From contig NC_092575.1 in assembly GCF_037975245.1 (NCBI RefSeq), positions 22,314,841-22,376,840 on the forward strand: a stretch of DNA of 62,000 nt. The letters run 5' to 3'. Under the pieces are notes generated by a model. It was not told where the DNA came from. It made no database searches and saw only the letters and a list, made by a program, of their open reading frames with translations. Shown here piece after piece: positions 24,001 to 39,000 of the stretch. The translations under genes and the position numbers were made by a program. Positions within the stretch are counted from its first letter, which is position 1; each line of letters opens with the position of its first letter. Source of the stretch: Apostichopus japonicus (lineage: Eukaryota > Echinodermata > Holothuroidea > Aspidochirotida > Stichopodidae).

Positions 24001-27000
24001 GCCCCCCTGCGGTATAATTAATTTGCTCAATGATGCAGAGACAAAAGTTAAAAAGTTTCTTACTAATTACTGTACAACCTGTTTTGTGTCCTTCAAACAA
24101 AATATTGAAAAAGAGTGGAGGGAGTAAACAGACTTTGAGTGTAAAAATATCTCCATGAAGTGAATTTTACCAAATCTGTGGGTGGCAGAGTGAATTGCCC
24201 GGGCTACTATATCACCAATTTAATATTTACTTCAGTACTGGGAGCTCACTACCTTAAGGTTACAGACCTATACTGTGTGATAATAGCACATACTGTGGAA
24301 TAGTTGGCTTGATAGTACTGCAAAGTGAATCAACAATTCTTTAATGGATCCAGCATAGGTTTTTAGTGTGGAAATGAAAATTCTTAAGGGCCCTAGTTAG
24401 GATTTTAATTTGGGATATATTCCTTGAGAGAATTTAATAAATATACTTAATGCAGTTTTGAGTTGAATTGGAACTTGTTTGGAATTTTAAAGTTCTAATT
24501 ATTTGCTTTACTAAAAATTTGACTTTCAAAATGATGATATTAAAGTGAAATTTCTTAACGTTTTTAACAATCTTGGCATGAGATTTATATTAATATCAAA
24601 GTCTTAACATTGGCATCAATTAAATCGCCCTGATAAATCCCTAGCTCATTAACTTTTCATTTGTAGGAAAAGATATGAAAGTGTATTAATTACCATCACT
24701 TGTGTAATATTCGGTAGATTTGGTAAATTTGGCGGACCAAATTCCTGGCAACAGATTAACTTTAGGTGATGGCCAGTTCAAGGGCACAGAGTTGAGAGCA
24801 ATAAAGATACATGAATAAATCAGCATGTGAATTGACTTTAATATTTGCATATATTTATACATAACAATGACTACAGGATCTTATACATCATGCATTTCAT
24901 CTGTGTACAACAATGAATATTATTTATAATTACAACTACTTGTTTTCCCCCTTCCACCTCTTCCCATTTTCTTCCTCATTTTTCCCTTTCTTATCCTGTT
25001 TTCCTACTCCTCTATCCATAATACTCACTACCAGTTCCATTTACTTAAAACTAACATCACTTCACATTTGCCAGCCTCCATTAAGTCCGCCCTATATACT
25101 TCACCACAGTCTCAATAGTTTTCTCTGTCAGAGGTGTGTCCTGACATATTATGAAGATCTTGGCTTCATGTGAATACTGTACCTGCACATACTTGTCACT
25201 TATAACCTGACAATTCTGAAGAATGCACACAAACTTCTCCACCTTCCTATATCTGGGTTAAATATTTTATGACGCAGCACTGATATGAAACATGTCCATA
25301 CTTTTTACCATGTTATGTTTGACATGAATGTATCTGTATTCAAAAGAAGACAGAATTATAAGCAGTTTTCATATCATCATTCAACTGTAGACACAAGATT
25401 GAAAGACCACTGTAGAGATATATTTATATATCACTGCATCATATTGCAGAATTTATCAGGGCAGTCGCAGGATGACGGGTGGGGGGCAAGGGGGGGCATT
25501 TTCCCCACTTTTTCTTAGACCTTGAGTTGGCTTTCTTATCCGATTCAGTCGGTACATTGGTTGGTAATATGCCACAGCAATACTGACAACTCTGCGATAC
25601 TTTAATAATTATTTATAATTTGTAAAGGGAGAAAGTTGTAAGCTGGTTTGCTGGTTTGAGTGTCAATGGGCACCGTCTAGCCCTTCATTAACCTTAAGAT
25701 TGACCATTTGCTACTTTTTTTGTAGCTATAATAAATCTGGCAACACATTTAGGCAGATAGCTATTTTACATTTTCAAATACACAACTATTACTGAGAAAT
25801 AACCAATAAATATTGCACCATATTACATCCAGAGGGCTTTATAAAATCCAAAAATTTCTCAAAAGGCACGGTTTGTCCCCCCCCCCCCCCCGCCCACTTT
25901 CAGACATCAAATCCTGCCCCTGTATCAGGGTTTATATTTACCTGGGTACTGCATAGCAAAATGAAAACCAAAATGGGAAAAAAAATGGGACCACAAACTC
26001 ACCGATGTAGATGTTTTCTTTCTTTCTATTTTTCAATATGAATCAATTGCTTCACCATTTCAATTTGAATTGCAACACAAATATGTCAAAGATGTGTGGA
26101 GCAGTTTTGTGTAAGAAGAACCATTGCATTTTTAGTGTTTTTCATATAAACACACTGTTTTATTACCGAAAAAACATTATGTCCGACATACTACACGAAA
26201 GGTAAACACATTGGAAAACTCTAGCACCAACTGTTTGCAAAATATGTTCCTATCTACCAAAGAAAATAAACAATATGACTGCATGAGCAAAGAAAGACAT
26301 TAAAAGACATTAAAGTGACTCTGTGACATTACTTTCCCATGTCTTCACTCTTGTACATAGTCAATAGATGAACTAACATCAATGCTGTGACTTGTAGTAC
26401 ATTGTGACTTTGAGGGTCCAACACTAGGATGTTTGGGGAGTTGAGTTATGATATTGATAACCATCAGCAGCTGATTTACTGACCTGCAAAGGCTACAAGT
26501 GGGAATCTGTCATCAATGTTATAAAGTTTACTAGTTCATGGTGGATTAGTATTGTATCTTAACATTGACCTAACCTTTAACTTTATGCTGCAGAATTTGG
26601 TTTGTCCTGACAGTTTCACTCTGATTCTAGATTATCCAGTTCCGAAATCCAAACAGTTTAGATATTTTTTGTACTGTACATACGATATTGAACATGTTTG
26701 TTTCTTTAACTTTTGTTCCTTGCAGTCCAGTAAAATTCCAAAACTTACTGGTTTGGATATTTACATGTGACCAGCTTACCTGTCTCCCCACAACGTTAGC
26801 ACCTCGCTGTAGGATATCCAAGGATGACAAAACAAATGATGTTGGCAATTTAGATGGTAGAATGAGAAGGTATTGACCGGAGAAGTCTGTCATAGAGGGC
26901 CCACAGTGTTAAAGGGTTACCAGTTCATTCTAGGTACCGTAGAATGAGGTGCTAAGGTTGTGGGGCGACAGGTAAGGGAGGAACGAAGTGAAATAAATTT

Positions 27001-30000
27001 CAATTTCAATATTAATAAGGACATGATGTTTATTTGTTTTTGCAAAAATGCAGTGCTTTTTGTTATCTTTTTCCCCCCAAATACTGTATTTCACATATAA
27101 AATGCATACAAGTACGTATCATAAACCAACAAACATTTGTTATCCAGATCTACACAGCTTTTTACACCCAGACAACGTTCTGTCTCGATGTGTCCTGATA
27201 ATCCAGGATTTACAATTCAGCACTGTTCAACTACAGTAACTGCCCAATTTACCTTTATATCGAATGATACCATTTTGAGTGAGAACAAAGATCAGAATTT
27301 TGAATGAGTCTCCTTCTATTTAATTACTATTCCTGAGTCCTATGAAAGTATGAGCAAAATAGCTCCTCAAGTAATAAAGAACACAAAGCAGAGAACTAGC
27401 ATAGGTAAAACTGTACAGACTAAGTTAGAGCTGATGCAGTTCTTCCATAAAGCTAATAGTAAATCTTAACTCCATGGATACAGCTGATGTATATATAGAA
27501 GATATATCTTAACTTGTTGTCAATATATATATACAAAGTGTGTTTATTGGGAAGTTGCAATCATTGTAACATTGGGAGAGCCCCTTTTTTGTTTTGGAAC
27601 TTCTCACTATGCACTTCCACTTGACTATGAATTCAAAGTCTGCAATGCTCTGGCAGGATTACACAGAATTTGTTTGATTAAACCATCCCTCCATGTTGTT
27701 GGACTCAAATAGTTCTCACATAGTGGAGAGCCAATTTTCACAGGCGAGAAATATTGTTGTATTATTTGAGATCCCCAAAAAATAGGTTTAATTTGCTACC
27801 TGACTTTAAGGCAGAAGGGACAACCACTCTTGGAGCAGAGTCAAGTTACAGTTCCTGGGTAAAATTAAGAAGACCTCCTAAAATTCTTGATTAAAGTGCT
27901 GAGAAGACTCTCACTCTTAGAGACAAATTTTAAAGATCATCGGTATTACTGCTCCTTTAGTAACATTACTGTATGCCATGTGCAGTAGAAAGACCAACTG
28001 TTAGGAGAATTAACTTTTACAACGCAAACAAGAGGATCTCGATGAATTTCCTACCAGGGCCACAGAGATATGTTGATTGGAGTAGAGAGCCATCTGGAGG
28101 GAACCCATAGCTTTATACCTTACACTGCATGAGCAATGTAAAGGGGTATAGGCCACTAGGCTGCTTGCAAGCCTAAGAAGGCCAATATATCGGCCTATGA
28201 TCCTGTCTATCTATGATAAGTGAAATTCCCACAACATGTTAACTTCTCATTATGAAGAATAATTTGCAAGTTTGCACCTATAACTCATACAGTATATATA
28301 TATGCAAAGCTGAATTATTTATCATTTCCTAAATTTGGATAAGATGTTGGACCGAATGTAGATATGGAAGACTATCGACATAATTTTGAATAATGCCATC
28401 AAGGAATCTTTTTCTCAAGTTATCTACGATATTTCTGTTTTTATTCTTTCTTCTTTTTTTTGTGTCGCTGGGACTACAATGAATATACGATACAATGTGT
28501 TGTTTTCTTCCAAGCCTATGTTTCCTAAGCGTCTCTTATAGTGATGCCCAGGGCCATGTAGATGCACTTGCGAAGTGAGATCTGTGATACTGTATATGAC
28601 CAAACCTTTTGAACTCAAATCTTTCAAAAGAATCTCTAGTTTATCTGTTAGACAGTTCAGAATGCCATTTTTACTGAAGATAGTCTGGGCTTTGATGTGG
28701 TTATGATAGCTGTGGTACTTAAATACTGTAGCACAAACACAGAACTGAATAGAAAAGTAAGCGTGGCTAGAAGCTCGCTGATGGCGACGTAAAAGAGATG
28801 TAATTGTACATTTTTCACAGTTTCATGTTTAGACAGTGTGTTTTGATATAGGTATCGGTTCTCGGATTTAGATCCGCAGGGCTTTTTCCCAATTCAAAAC
28901 TGTTTACTTTTCAAGAATAATTTTTAATTTCGTATGAAGAGAGACAAAAAAGGAATAGTATTCGGAGAGCACAAAGGATATATCAGTGCTGTTATGTGAT
29001 GCTGTATATTTCTTCGGTTTGAATTCTGTTACTCTCTTTTCGTGGGCCTTGACAGACTTTGTCAAAGTCTCCAAGGGTCAAGAGTAGCTGGGAAGGAGGT
29101 CACACAGGTGGTCCACAACAAAGCACGTTGTTGTCAATCTACACTTGTTCTGGAGCTTGGTTTGTAGTACAGTACTTGTGTCAACATATTGACCAAGTCA
29201 TGTTATAAATATGTATAGATTCACATATAGTTAATACGGCTATTACTCAATATTATGTCTATCTTTGCAGTATTATTACCAAATTTTAGATTATAAACAA
29301 GTAATAGCAATTTCAGAACCTACACTGCTCTCACAGTAGCTCTATATAGATGTATAGGGTTCTAGCATACAATTTGAGAATGATAAAAACCTATTTGGAG
29401 GCCATTCTTGTACTAGATTGGTTTATATGCTAAATTATCAACATATCTACCTTGGAATACAACCAATTTATACTTCCATTACGATTTGTATGCAACTATT
29501 CAGAATTTTCAGCTATTTAAAAGAGTAGTATAAAGGTGTATAGATCCAGAGATAATGAAAGCCCTACATTATAGAAATGAGTTGAACAACCCTCAGTCCA
29601 AAATCCATAGATCTCAATTTGTCTTGTTCGTGCCTTTCACAGCCTGACACTGCAATTTTGTAAGCTTCGATCAAAACCAGATAAATTTAGATAAATGTTC
29701 TACCCGCCTCACTTCATTCAAATGTCACCGCTCAATTTCTATAAACCTCACGGGACCTCAACCATAAACTTAAAATGTAAACTCTAGGTAACTGAAACCG
29801 ACATACTGTAATTTAGTTCCACCAATATACATTAAGAAATGTTACAACTTGGAAGAGTTGTTACAGTTGGATGTAGGTATACGTCTCCCGAAACTACAAT
29901 GGCTTACTGCCAGCATTTAAATTTAGTCTCACCTTGACTAGAATTGACCGTTGAACAGCTCCCATTGACTTGAAGGCACTTTTATGGACTATATTTCCAT

Positions 30001-33000
30001 TTCTTGGCTCGACAAGTAACATGACTGGTTAAGGTGGAAATGCGAATTTATCGGCCGAGAATCCACACGTAATGAACAAATATACAAGAAATTATGCATC
30101 ACCCAATTCCACTTCTGTGTGTGTAAATCCACACAAAACATTTAGTTTCACAGAGTCAACATGACTCATATACACTGGTAACCTGTAGTAATAGGAAGCA
30201 ATCCAGTATTCAAATTAAAATTCTTACTGTAAAACGAAATGTTCAGAGATTCGAAAGAGACAAGTCTAACAACTTCAAATGTTCAGGCACATCTGGTGGA
30301 CAGATTTTATCAGTTAAATCTTTAACCATCTGTTCTGTGCAAAAACACTCCAAATTGCTCAAATTTAACTACTAAATACAGTGAATTTATATAAATAATA
30401 CGCCTCTTTTCAATAAAACTTATTTTACTATGTGGAGGAGTATCGCACTGTGGGAACTTCACAGTTAATCTGTCTGCCTATTAATACACTGAACAATAAC
30501 GCTATAGTGTTTGTGTACCGATATTTTCAATGGGAACAATCCTACGATAAAATTAACATTGTTACTAGAACCAAAGGGAGTGCAGTGACAGGAATTTGTA
30601 AAATGTGTTTTGATGATACTTTCCAGCCAAAAGTGATAAACAACTAGTCCCTATTTTTAAATTAAATGAAGTTCTTTTTCTAATTAGAGAGATTTCCAAA
30701 TGACCTTAAAAAATATTTAGCCCCTGGTAATGAAAAAGCGGTTGAAAACTTTTCATAACGAGCCAATTACACACATATAAAGAATAATTAATGGATATCC
30801 ATTTTCCCAAAGCTGATTGATTTAATTGACTGATATCACCTGATAAAGCCTTTCTTACAGCTTAATTTTTCTCACAAAACTTGTCAATAACTACTGTATC
30901 TGATTTTCAGTACGTAGGGAATAATTTTATGGTTAACATTTTGTAACAGAAGTTAGGAAAGTTATGAATAATAAAACACTAGGACTCCTGTGCATTTCAT
31001 ACACTTAAAAACTGAAATTTGACCGTTTTGAGTTGCATTTTACAATGCACTGAAGTTTTCACTGGTACTTTAAAAGTTTAATATTGAACAGACCTTTACA
31101 ACAACAGCCCAATGGGCACTATGGTTCCTTGCTTAAATGGAATATTATAGTGTTTTATGTCATCACCCACTACCATAATATTTATGACCACATGTAGTTA
31201 GCTATTAATCAACAACTATATTCCAAGTTTGGATACAATCTGATTAAGGTTGTGGAGCTATTGCAATGTTAAAATTTAGGCCCCTCAAAACTGGGTCCAA
31301 TAAAATGTTGCGCCTAAATGGTCCCAAAAATATTTGGCTCAACAAAGTGACCCCAAGTATATTTGCCCCCAAAAATTGAACCAAAAAAATGTGGGCCCAA
31401 ATGGTCCCAAAATATTGGGCCCCAAAATTTCAGGCCCAAAAAATCTGTCTCAATTTGCATTTGAGGTGGATATAAAATATGGACCCACCCAGCCCAAAAT
31501 GGGCCCGGATTTGTTTTGGGCCCAGATGGCCAACATGTATCAGATATTAACCAACAACTACATGTACAGTATACCAAGTTTGGCTACAATCCGACTTAAA
31601 GTCTCAATACACGTTTGCTGATGAATTTCAGAAAACAAATTTCCGAAGTAGATTCAATGTTTCTTATTCTAAATGCACTCTCCCCAGGTGGCTTTAATGG
31701 AAAAAAGCTGTCGCAATCGAAAGAAAGAAATTCATTTTCTGTTACCCTAAATGCACGAACGATTTACCATAAAATAACTGCGCCCGCCCATATCAGCATG
31801 TTCATTACACAAATGTAAACAAAATAGTCTACACATGCGGCCTGATCAAGATTTTAACGCAGTCCTATACTTGTGTAATCCACTTTTTCCAAAATTACAC
31901 ACACTGAATGGCAACTTTGCAAAGAAACTGCTGCTCAACAACATAATATGCAGAATTTCGTCAGGTCCCTTTGAAACGATCATCAGCAATGATCAGATTG
32001 CAAAAATCTTAATTGTAGTTTTCTCTCCCAGAATTACAGTAAATTATAAAGGATGACTGACTCAAAGATGCATACACAGCTGCTGTACCTCCTCAAATAT
32101 TCTGATCACATTTTAGAATGAAACCTCCTTCACTTACCTTTCTCGACCTTAGATACTGATCTTTACTGTAGATAGCCCATGGGCGCAGTGCAAGAATGTT
32201 ACCAGTTATTTGGCTAGGTAGATAGGTGTGCGATGGTAAAGCAGACAGGTAAGTGAGGAGTGAAGTAAATACCACCATTCTAGTTCCTTGACGATGAACT
32301 TTTTGGAAGAGACCTAGTTTATTCCTTTTCTAGATGCATCAAAACAATCTTAACACTAACCAATGACAGCGCGGTATGTATGGTTTACATCATAAACATG
32401 TCATAAAAAAACATTAAAGCTTTCCGTTTCAGACTATTCCTTGAAGTCTGCCCCACCTACCCTCCATTTTCTGCCATTTATGACTTCACAGTGGTACCAT
32501 TTGTGTCCAATTTAATTATCAGGGTTGAGAGAAAATATCTAATATTTAAGATGTGGGAAATTAACATAGATCTTCTTTCCTCTAGGGAGACATTCACGTC
32601 CCCACTAACTGTCACAAAACGCACAATCAAACAGAAAACTTCAGACACTTCATTTCCATAAGATCTTTTTCTTCTGTTTTTTTGTTGGTTTGGAATAATT
32701 TAACATTTTTGTACAAAAGACACAGTTACTGAATATATTGTACAGCATGAATGGAACAATCATCAATCAGTAATATTTCTTATCTGTATTTTTTCAAAGA
32801 CTAGAAAGGTGGCGATGGTTGCATTCCCCCCCCCCAACCCCACCCCTTGATGACCATTGTGCCTTAACACAACCAAGACGGTCTCAATGCCTTCCAGATG
32901 TACAGTAGACTTAACAGTTGGTCTTGGATATCTTTAGACAGGTCTTTTAGTTCATGTTTATAAACAATTTGAGGCTGAAACTAACCAGTTAAACTCGTGG

Positions 33001-36000
33001 TTCCTTAAAGCAGCTTTTTGAATTGATTTTAATAAAGTTTGCAGGACTGAAATTTAAATTCCATAAAAACGTACTTAACAGTAGGTCACTGGCATGAACA
33101 GCCAAGGTTGATTTCAAGTTCTTAAGGAAAAAGTTGAATATTCCTACATACCACTGAATTTGATATATTATTACATCAATATTGTAGTGAACTTGAAATC
33201 ACACACGGCTGATGTGTAGAAGTACAGTACTGTACACACATTACAGAGTGTCTAGAACTTCTATGAAATCCCTATTAAACTGTTAAGTCAGTTCACCAAA
33301 TTCATTATTATTATACATGGAATTCACATCCCAATCATCCATTTAGCAGGGTATAATATTTAGTGTTAAAAGTTTGTGTACTGTAACAGTTTCCAAGGCA
33401 CTATAACATTCTTTGATTTCTGTGAACAAAAACTGAAATCTTTTTTTTTGTCATAGAGGTAAGAACTGAATGCAAATTGCAATAGGAAAGTAACCATAAA
33501 TCTCTTAATTTTTTTGCAATCAACAAAATAAACAACAAATAGATTGACCTTGACCTCTTTTTGTAACTTATTCATTCCTGACCTACTATACTATCATAGT
33601 ATTCACCGACAACATGAATAGCACAATATACATAACTGCTGTACACTGTAAATACTGTACTAGGCTATCAACACCAAAGAAGGAATTGCAGGAAAGATTT
33701 TATCATCTGTCTTCACAATTGGCAATCTCCCAAGAGTGACTATGTAAATATTTTTCATTAATGGCTGAATATCATATCATATGCCCTCCGGGGATAACAG
33801 AGGTCCCAAAATGCCCTTATGAATAATCAGATTGACCCTATGCTCCCCTCTAAACATCATGTATGTTGATAGCTATAATTAATGTGCATTTTATGTCTGC
33901 AGCAAGTGGATAGGTACAGTAGGTGCCTATAGTTGTCTACAGTGGTACAGATCATGTGCAAATCACAATGTTATCTGGGTATCTGGAGAACTCTGGAGTT
34001 GTTCATCACAAAGATCTTTTGCAGAGAAGCCAAGATGATGGTTGGGGTTTGAGAACTTTCCGTTTAATATACCTAGAATGTTGGTAAATCTGTATCTGTA
34101 TCTTTTCTTCATGTTCATTATTCATCTTTGTCTCACCAACTATCTCATTGCATTGCTTATAATCAAATGACAAGTTCAATTAGCATGTTAAACCTTCAAA
34201 GTTTTTCACAGACAAACTCACCACAAACCTTTCTTTGTTCCACTACAGGACAATTTGTTTCCCTCCATTTTGAACTCCTCAGTTTAAGGATGAAACTAAA
34301 GTTCTTTAAGAATCAACAAGGGATCCAGCCATACAACATTTCAAAGACAAATAAATTATGTTTTAATGTCAGTGGGGGTGCAGACTGCTGAAATCATTGA
34401 AATTGATGTGAATTGAAATAAAAAGCCTGCAGAAAATTTTATTATCTACCCATACAAAAGTAACATGAAATCTACATTTTAACGACTGTGTCTGTCATCG
34501 CCAGCGTTACAAACATAACACATGTTGAGTTTACATTCGGTCCGGGAGTTGTTCATACCTCGCTGACTCGGACTTCAAATTTTGGTAAATAACATCTATG
34601 TTATATACTGCTAAAAATATCACCTCATTTTTCAGAGAGTAACACATTGTGAACACCAAATCTGAGTCCAGGACAAACATCTTTTATCTTTCTTTAGAAA
34701 CAAGAAAGGGCCTCTTGAACAAAAGCAGTATATAAATATATGTATATTCTGTACCTTGGTTGCATAAATAATCGTGGAGATCCATCAATTTTTCAAAAAT
34801 GTCACCGCTGTGGGAAGCATAAATACCTTTTACGACATGAAATTTATCACCATACTCAACATAAACCTAGCACATACTTCGAGCATTACATCTGTAATGT
34901 TTTCCCTCAATGTACTCTGGTACATTGGACAATAAATGGTTGGAGGAAACATCCAGGGTTTGACAAGGTTTCCAATTTCTAATTCATGACATTTCCTTCT
35001 CCCTGAAATTTCTGCTGTGAGAAGAACATGTACAGCATACATGCTACACAGTATACTGAACTTAACAAAAAGGGTGTCAACATGATGTTCTTGAATGTTC
35101 AGTTAATTTCAAAGGACTAATGTTTGGTCAAAATTGAGGAAGTTAATTAGTGTTGGGCACATTATGAGTATTGTGCATGCAATTGGTAGTGAACGAATCC
35201 AATGGGTAATACCGGTCCTATCTGTATCGGTACAGTTTCCATCAACTGGTGATAATTGGCAACCGACATGTTTTCCGAGATAATATTGAACATATTAAAA
35301 TTACATACTACAATAGTCTGAGAATATGCAAACATGTGCGATTTAATCCACATTAGCAGATCTATAAAGCATTAGCTTTTGGAGGCTTATATTATAACAA
35401 CAAAATATAAGAAAGACCAGATATTGATAAAAGCCAATATTATAGTGAATTCGATCAACACTAAATACAGCAAGGATTACATTTACATTCGATGTGCTCC
35501 AAACTGAGCTCTCTAATCTATCGCCACCATGTTCTTGATGCAGCTTTTCGCAAAATTTGATCAGCAAAACATTACTCAAACTGTGATAATTGCTCATTGG
35601 AACAAACTTAGACTGCCTCTTTGAATTTTAATCAGTAATTTTAATTTATCAGTTTGTTGTTACATGGTGTTGATGAAAATTGGTTACACTAAGGAGTGTT
35701 AACTCAGTGGTTAACGCGGGTGCCTTCCAATCATAAGGTCCCCAGTTCGAGTCACTCCAAGATTAATGTATGTCGTCCAGTTACAGAGTTGTTGACAAGT
35801 GACAATTCATAATCATGGACGTTAAATATGAATCTATTAGAAACTGACTTCGGTCAGCTCGAGGCTTTGATAAGCCAATGAGGCTTCTTCGCAAGTTCCT
35901 GCTTGCAGGAGGATCTAAAAATAAATATACACAGAACATACATACATACTTCACTGAAAACATTTCATAGCCCACCACCCACCCACACTACCCACAATTG

Positions 36001-39000
36001 GACATTTCTTCACACTTTTTCTTTTCTTTAACTCTAATATTTTTACTTTCAGAGTTTACTTCAATTACTAGAGAAAACTATGATGATCTCCTTCGTTTAT
36101 GAGAGTCAGCTAAATTTAACCAACAAATGGAAGTAACGATTCCATCAAGTAGTCAATTAAATATGCACATATACAGTACTTACTGCTTTTTTAGCATCTC
36201 AGCCAAAGTAGAATGATAAATTGATCTACGACTAAATATATGACATGATTCAAAAATGATGTTTGACTTCAATTGAGGTCATTGGCCTCTCATATGACAT
36301 CCAACATTCATTCAATACACCATACTACTAAGCTAGCTGTAAAGTCACCAGTAATTTATGGGGATCTGTATATTAATGAAAACCTTTCTGTTACCTCTGG
36401 GGTAAAGCTGTAAGGCTGGTTAGGGATAAAAACATATCGTTAAACTTTTACTGCATAAAAATATGTGTCAAGTTCACGCTGAATTAATGCTTAAGGCTAT
36501 TGATCTTGACTTCCCTCGTAATACCTGTTTTGATGCACCATTTTATAATAGAAAACGGTTTAACTTGATATGACTGAATTAGGTTATGAAAATTGCCCTG
36601 TGATCTCCTCCGCACCAGGTATACATGTCCGACAATTTAGGTTACGGGACAATCTTGGTCATCTGTGAAATGCACACTAGTTCTACAATCACTGAGGGCC
36701 GTAGGGGACATAACCTGGAGTCCACTGTGGAGAAATGATTGACCATGGCAGGTTGGCAGTGGTCAGCAAATTTGTCCTACATCTGAAATTTCAAATATTT
36801 AAGCTAGAAAGTGGCATACAAGTAATATATTTATATATTTTTAAAGCAAAATATAACAAAATCACACAACCTATTAATCAGGATTTGGGTTGCACCTGTG
36901 CTTCAAACCCCTTCTGAATAATTGTGACCAGAAGGGGCTCTGAGCCATTTTCAGAATGACCTCTTTTTGGGTGGTAGTTCTGATAAACTTGATAGATTAA
37001 TAACTTCAACTTGTGACTGTAATATCTAGGTTTATCTTACCTCAGGACTTCAGTACCCTTGATAATTACTGAACTCAAATTGATGTTATAACTGTTTACT
37101 AACACTCAATTGATTCATTGCTTTGTAAGTTTGTACAAACAATTATTGTGGGCCGACAGCAAATTTACAAGATAAAAGATCAACACTCAAATTTAAGCTT
37201 GTTAGTACTCATTGTCAAGTTCAGAAATGAAATGGATAGCTGATCTTGGTTAGAAACAACAGTACTTACCTGTATATGGTACACTACTACAAAAAAAACT
37301 TGGGTCTATCTTCTTTTTGCCCCCCCCCCCCCCGTAGATGAAATAAATAAATATTTGCGAAGTTGAGGAAATCAACCGTTAAACATACCAGCCTTGAGGA
37401 CAAAATATAAAAGGGATAAATGATGCAGTTCAATTCAAATTACATAAGTATTTGACTTAAGCCAACTATAAATTTCATTTGAAATAGTTTAATCAAAATT
37501 CCTAGCGACTAAAGTCTTTACAATTTCCGTACCATTGAGAAACTGAAATTTGGATTGTTTAATACACATGGTGAGGGTCATTTGGATTTTTTCCCTTCTC
37601 TGATCATGTTTTTTGTTCTCATGGTCATTACATTTAATAGCTACCAAGAGAAGAATAAAAGTGGCTTACAGTAGCATCTTTAGTGTTTATCATTATAGAA
37701 AGGCCAACAAAACAAACAACCCACTCTGATGTTTATTTATGTGCATACATACATGCACACATGTGCATGCTTTACAATATAACAATGTGCAACAACACTG
37801 TGTAACTCACTGCTACTGTAGCATAAATTTAAAAGAAAATTAAATAGATACATAACTTAAAGGTTAAAAAATATGGTTTTGTCTCAAGATGAATAACTAT
37901 GAAACCATCAACTATGAAACCATTAACCATTTATTTTCTCTTCTTTCTCAGGACTAGTTAATGGAACCAATTCACTACTAACTAATGGTTTTCAAACTTA
38001 AACATCCAATGAGAACAAACATTAATTTGGACTCTTTAATTCAAATTAGAACATTTTTCAAGTGTTTGCATAAATTTGCATATATGGTAAACTTTTAAGT
38101 TTATAAAAGTTTCTAAACATTTAAGTCTCATTTGTCATTTCTATGCCATTTGGCTGCTTTTGCAGTGCTCAGGAATTTGCTGTTACTTTCCAAGTCCATC
38201 AAAACACTGGGTCTAGAATAATGCAGAGAATCTTCAAGTGTCCTTCACTTCTACAAGCAAATTACTCAAATTATTTGCAGGTCCTACCTGTAGGAGCCTG
38301 TGCAATTAACCTTCAGGGACACAAAAATCGAAAGATCCAATTTTTGACATTTCATTGTAAAAGAGAGAGAGATACTTTAATCATCTTTTCTTGAATTTCT
38401 ACGCTTAACTATTTTTTTTTTTTTTAAATCTTCCTGACTCATCCCTCAGACATGATTTAAAATAAAATCCTCTTACACTTATCTATTAAATATTTACCAA
38501 ACAGTAAAATCCTGCATTCCAGCCCCCCAAAAGAGAGAGAGTGGCAAAAATGCGACTTAAATGGGGATTGTTTTCAATTTCAGCAATCCTCTGTCCTTGG
38601 CTTTTGATTTGCTTCAGAATTATAAAAGTAGGCCTCTAACAATGAGACATTACTTATTGAGGGAAATTTATCAACTTCACAGAGAGCTTTTCATTTAATT
38701 CCTACAAAATCTCTCTAATTCCTAAGAAAGGGACAAAATAATGGTCTCACTTGACAAATCACTGACAACAAGAACTGACTTGGGTTTTTGAATAAGATAA
38801 GGAGGTTACAGACTGCAAACAGAACCATTGTTCACACTCAGGGGGGAAGGATTTAACCCTATCAAGGCGACCAACAGTCAAAACCTTTTGTCATAGATTC
38901 TATTGATTTTTCAAACTGTTAGGGATCTCCTGTTGGTCAGTGACATTCACACAGAATGGTTTAACTGACCACTGATTCCTATTTAGACATTCTTTTACCT

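Noticed and set aside
31314-31621. Overlapping ORFs of 87-95 codons on opposite strands
   Set aside because: Product of the GGCCCAAAA-type composition; no recognisable domain.
35693-35758. Functional tRNA gene
   Set aside because: The anticodon stem does not pair, the body is only 66 nt, and it is joined to a SINE body and A-rich tail.
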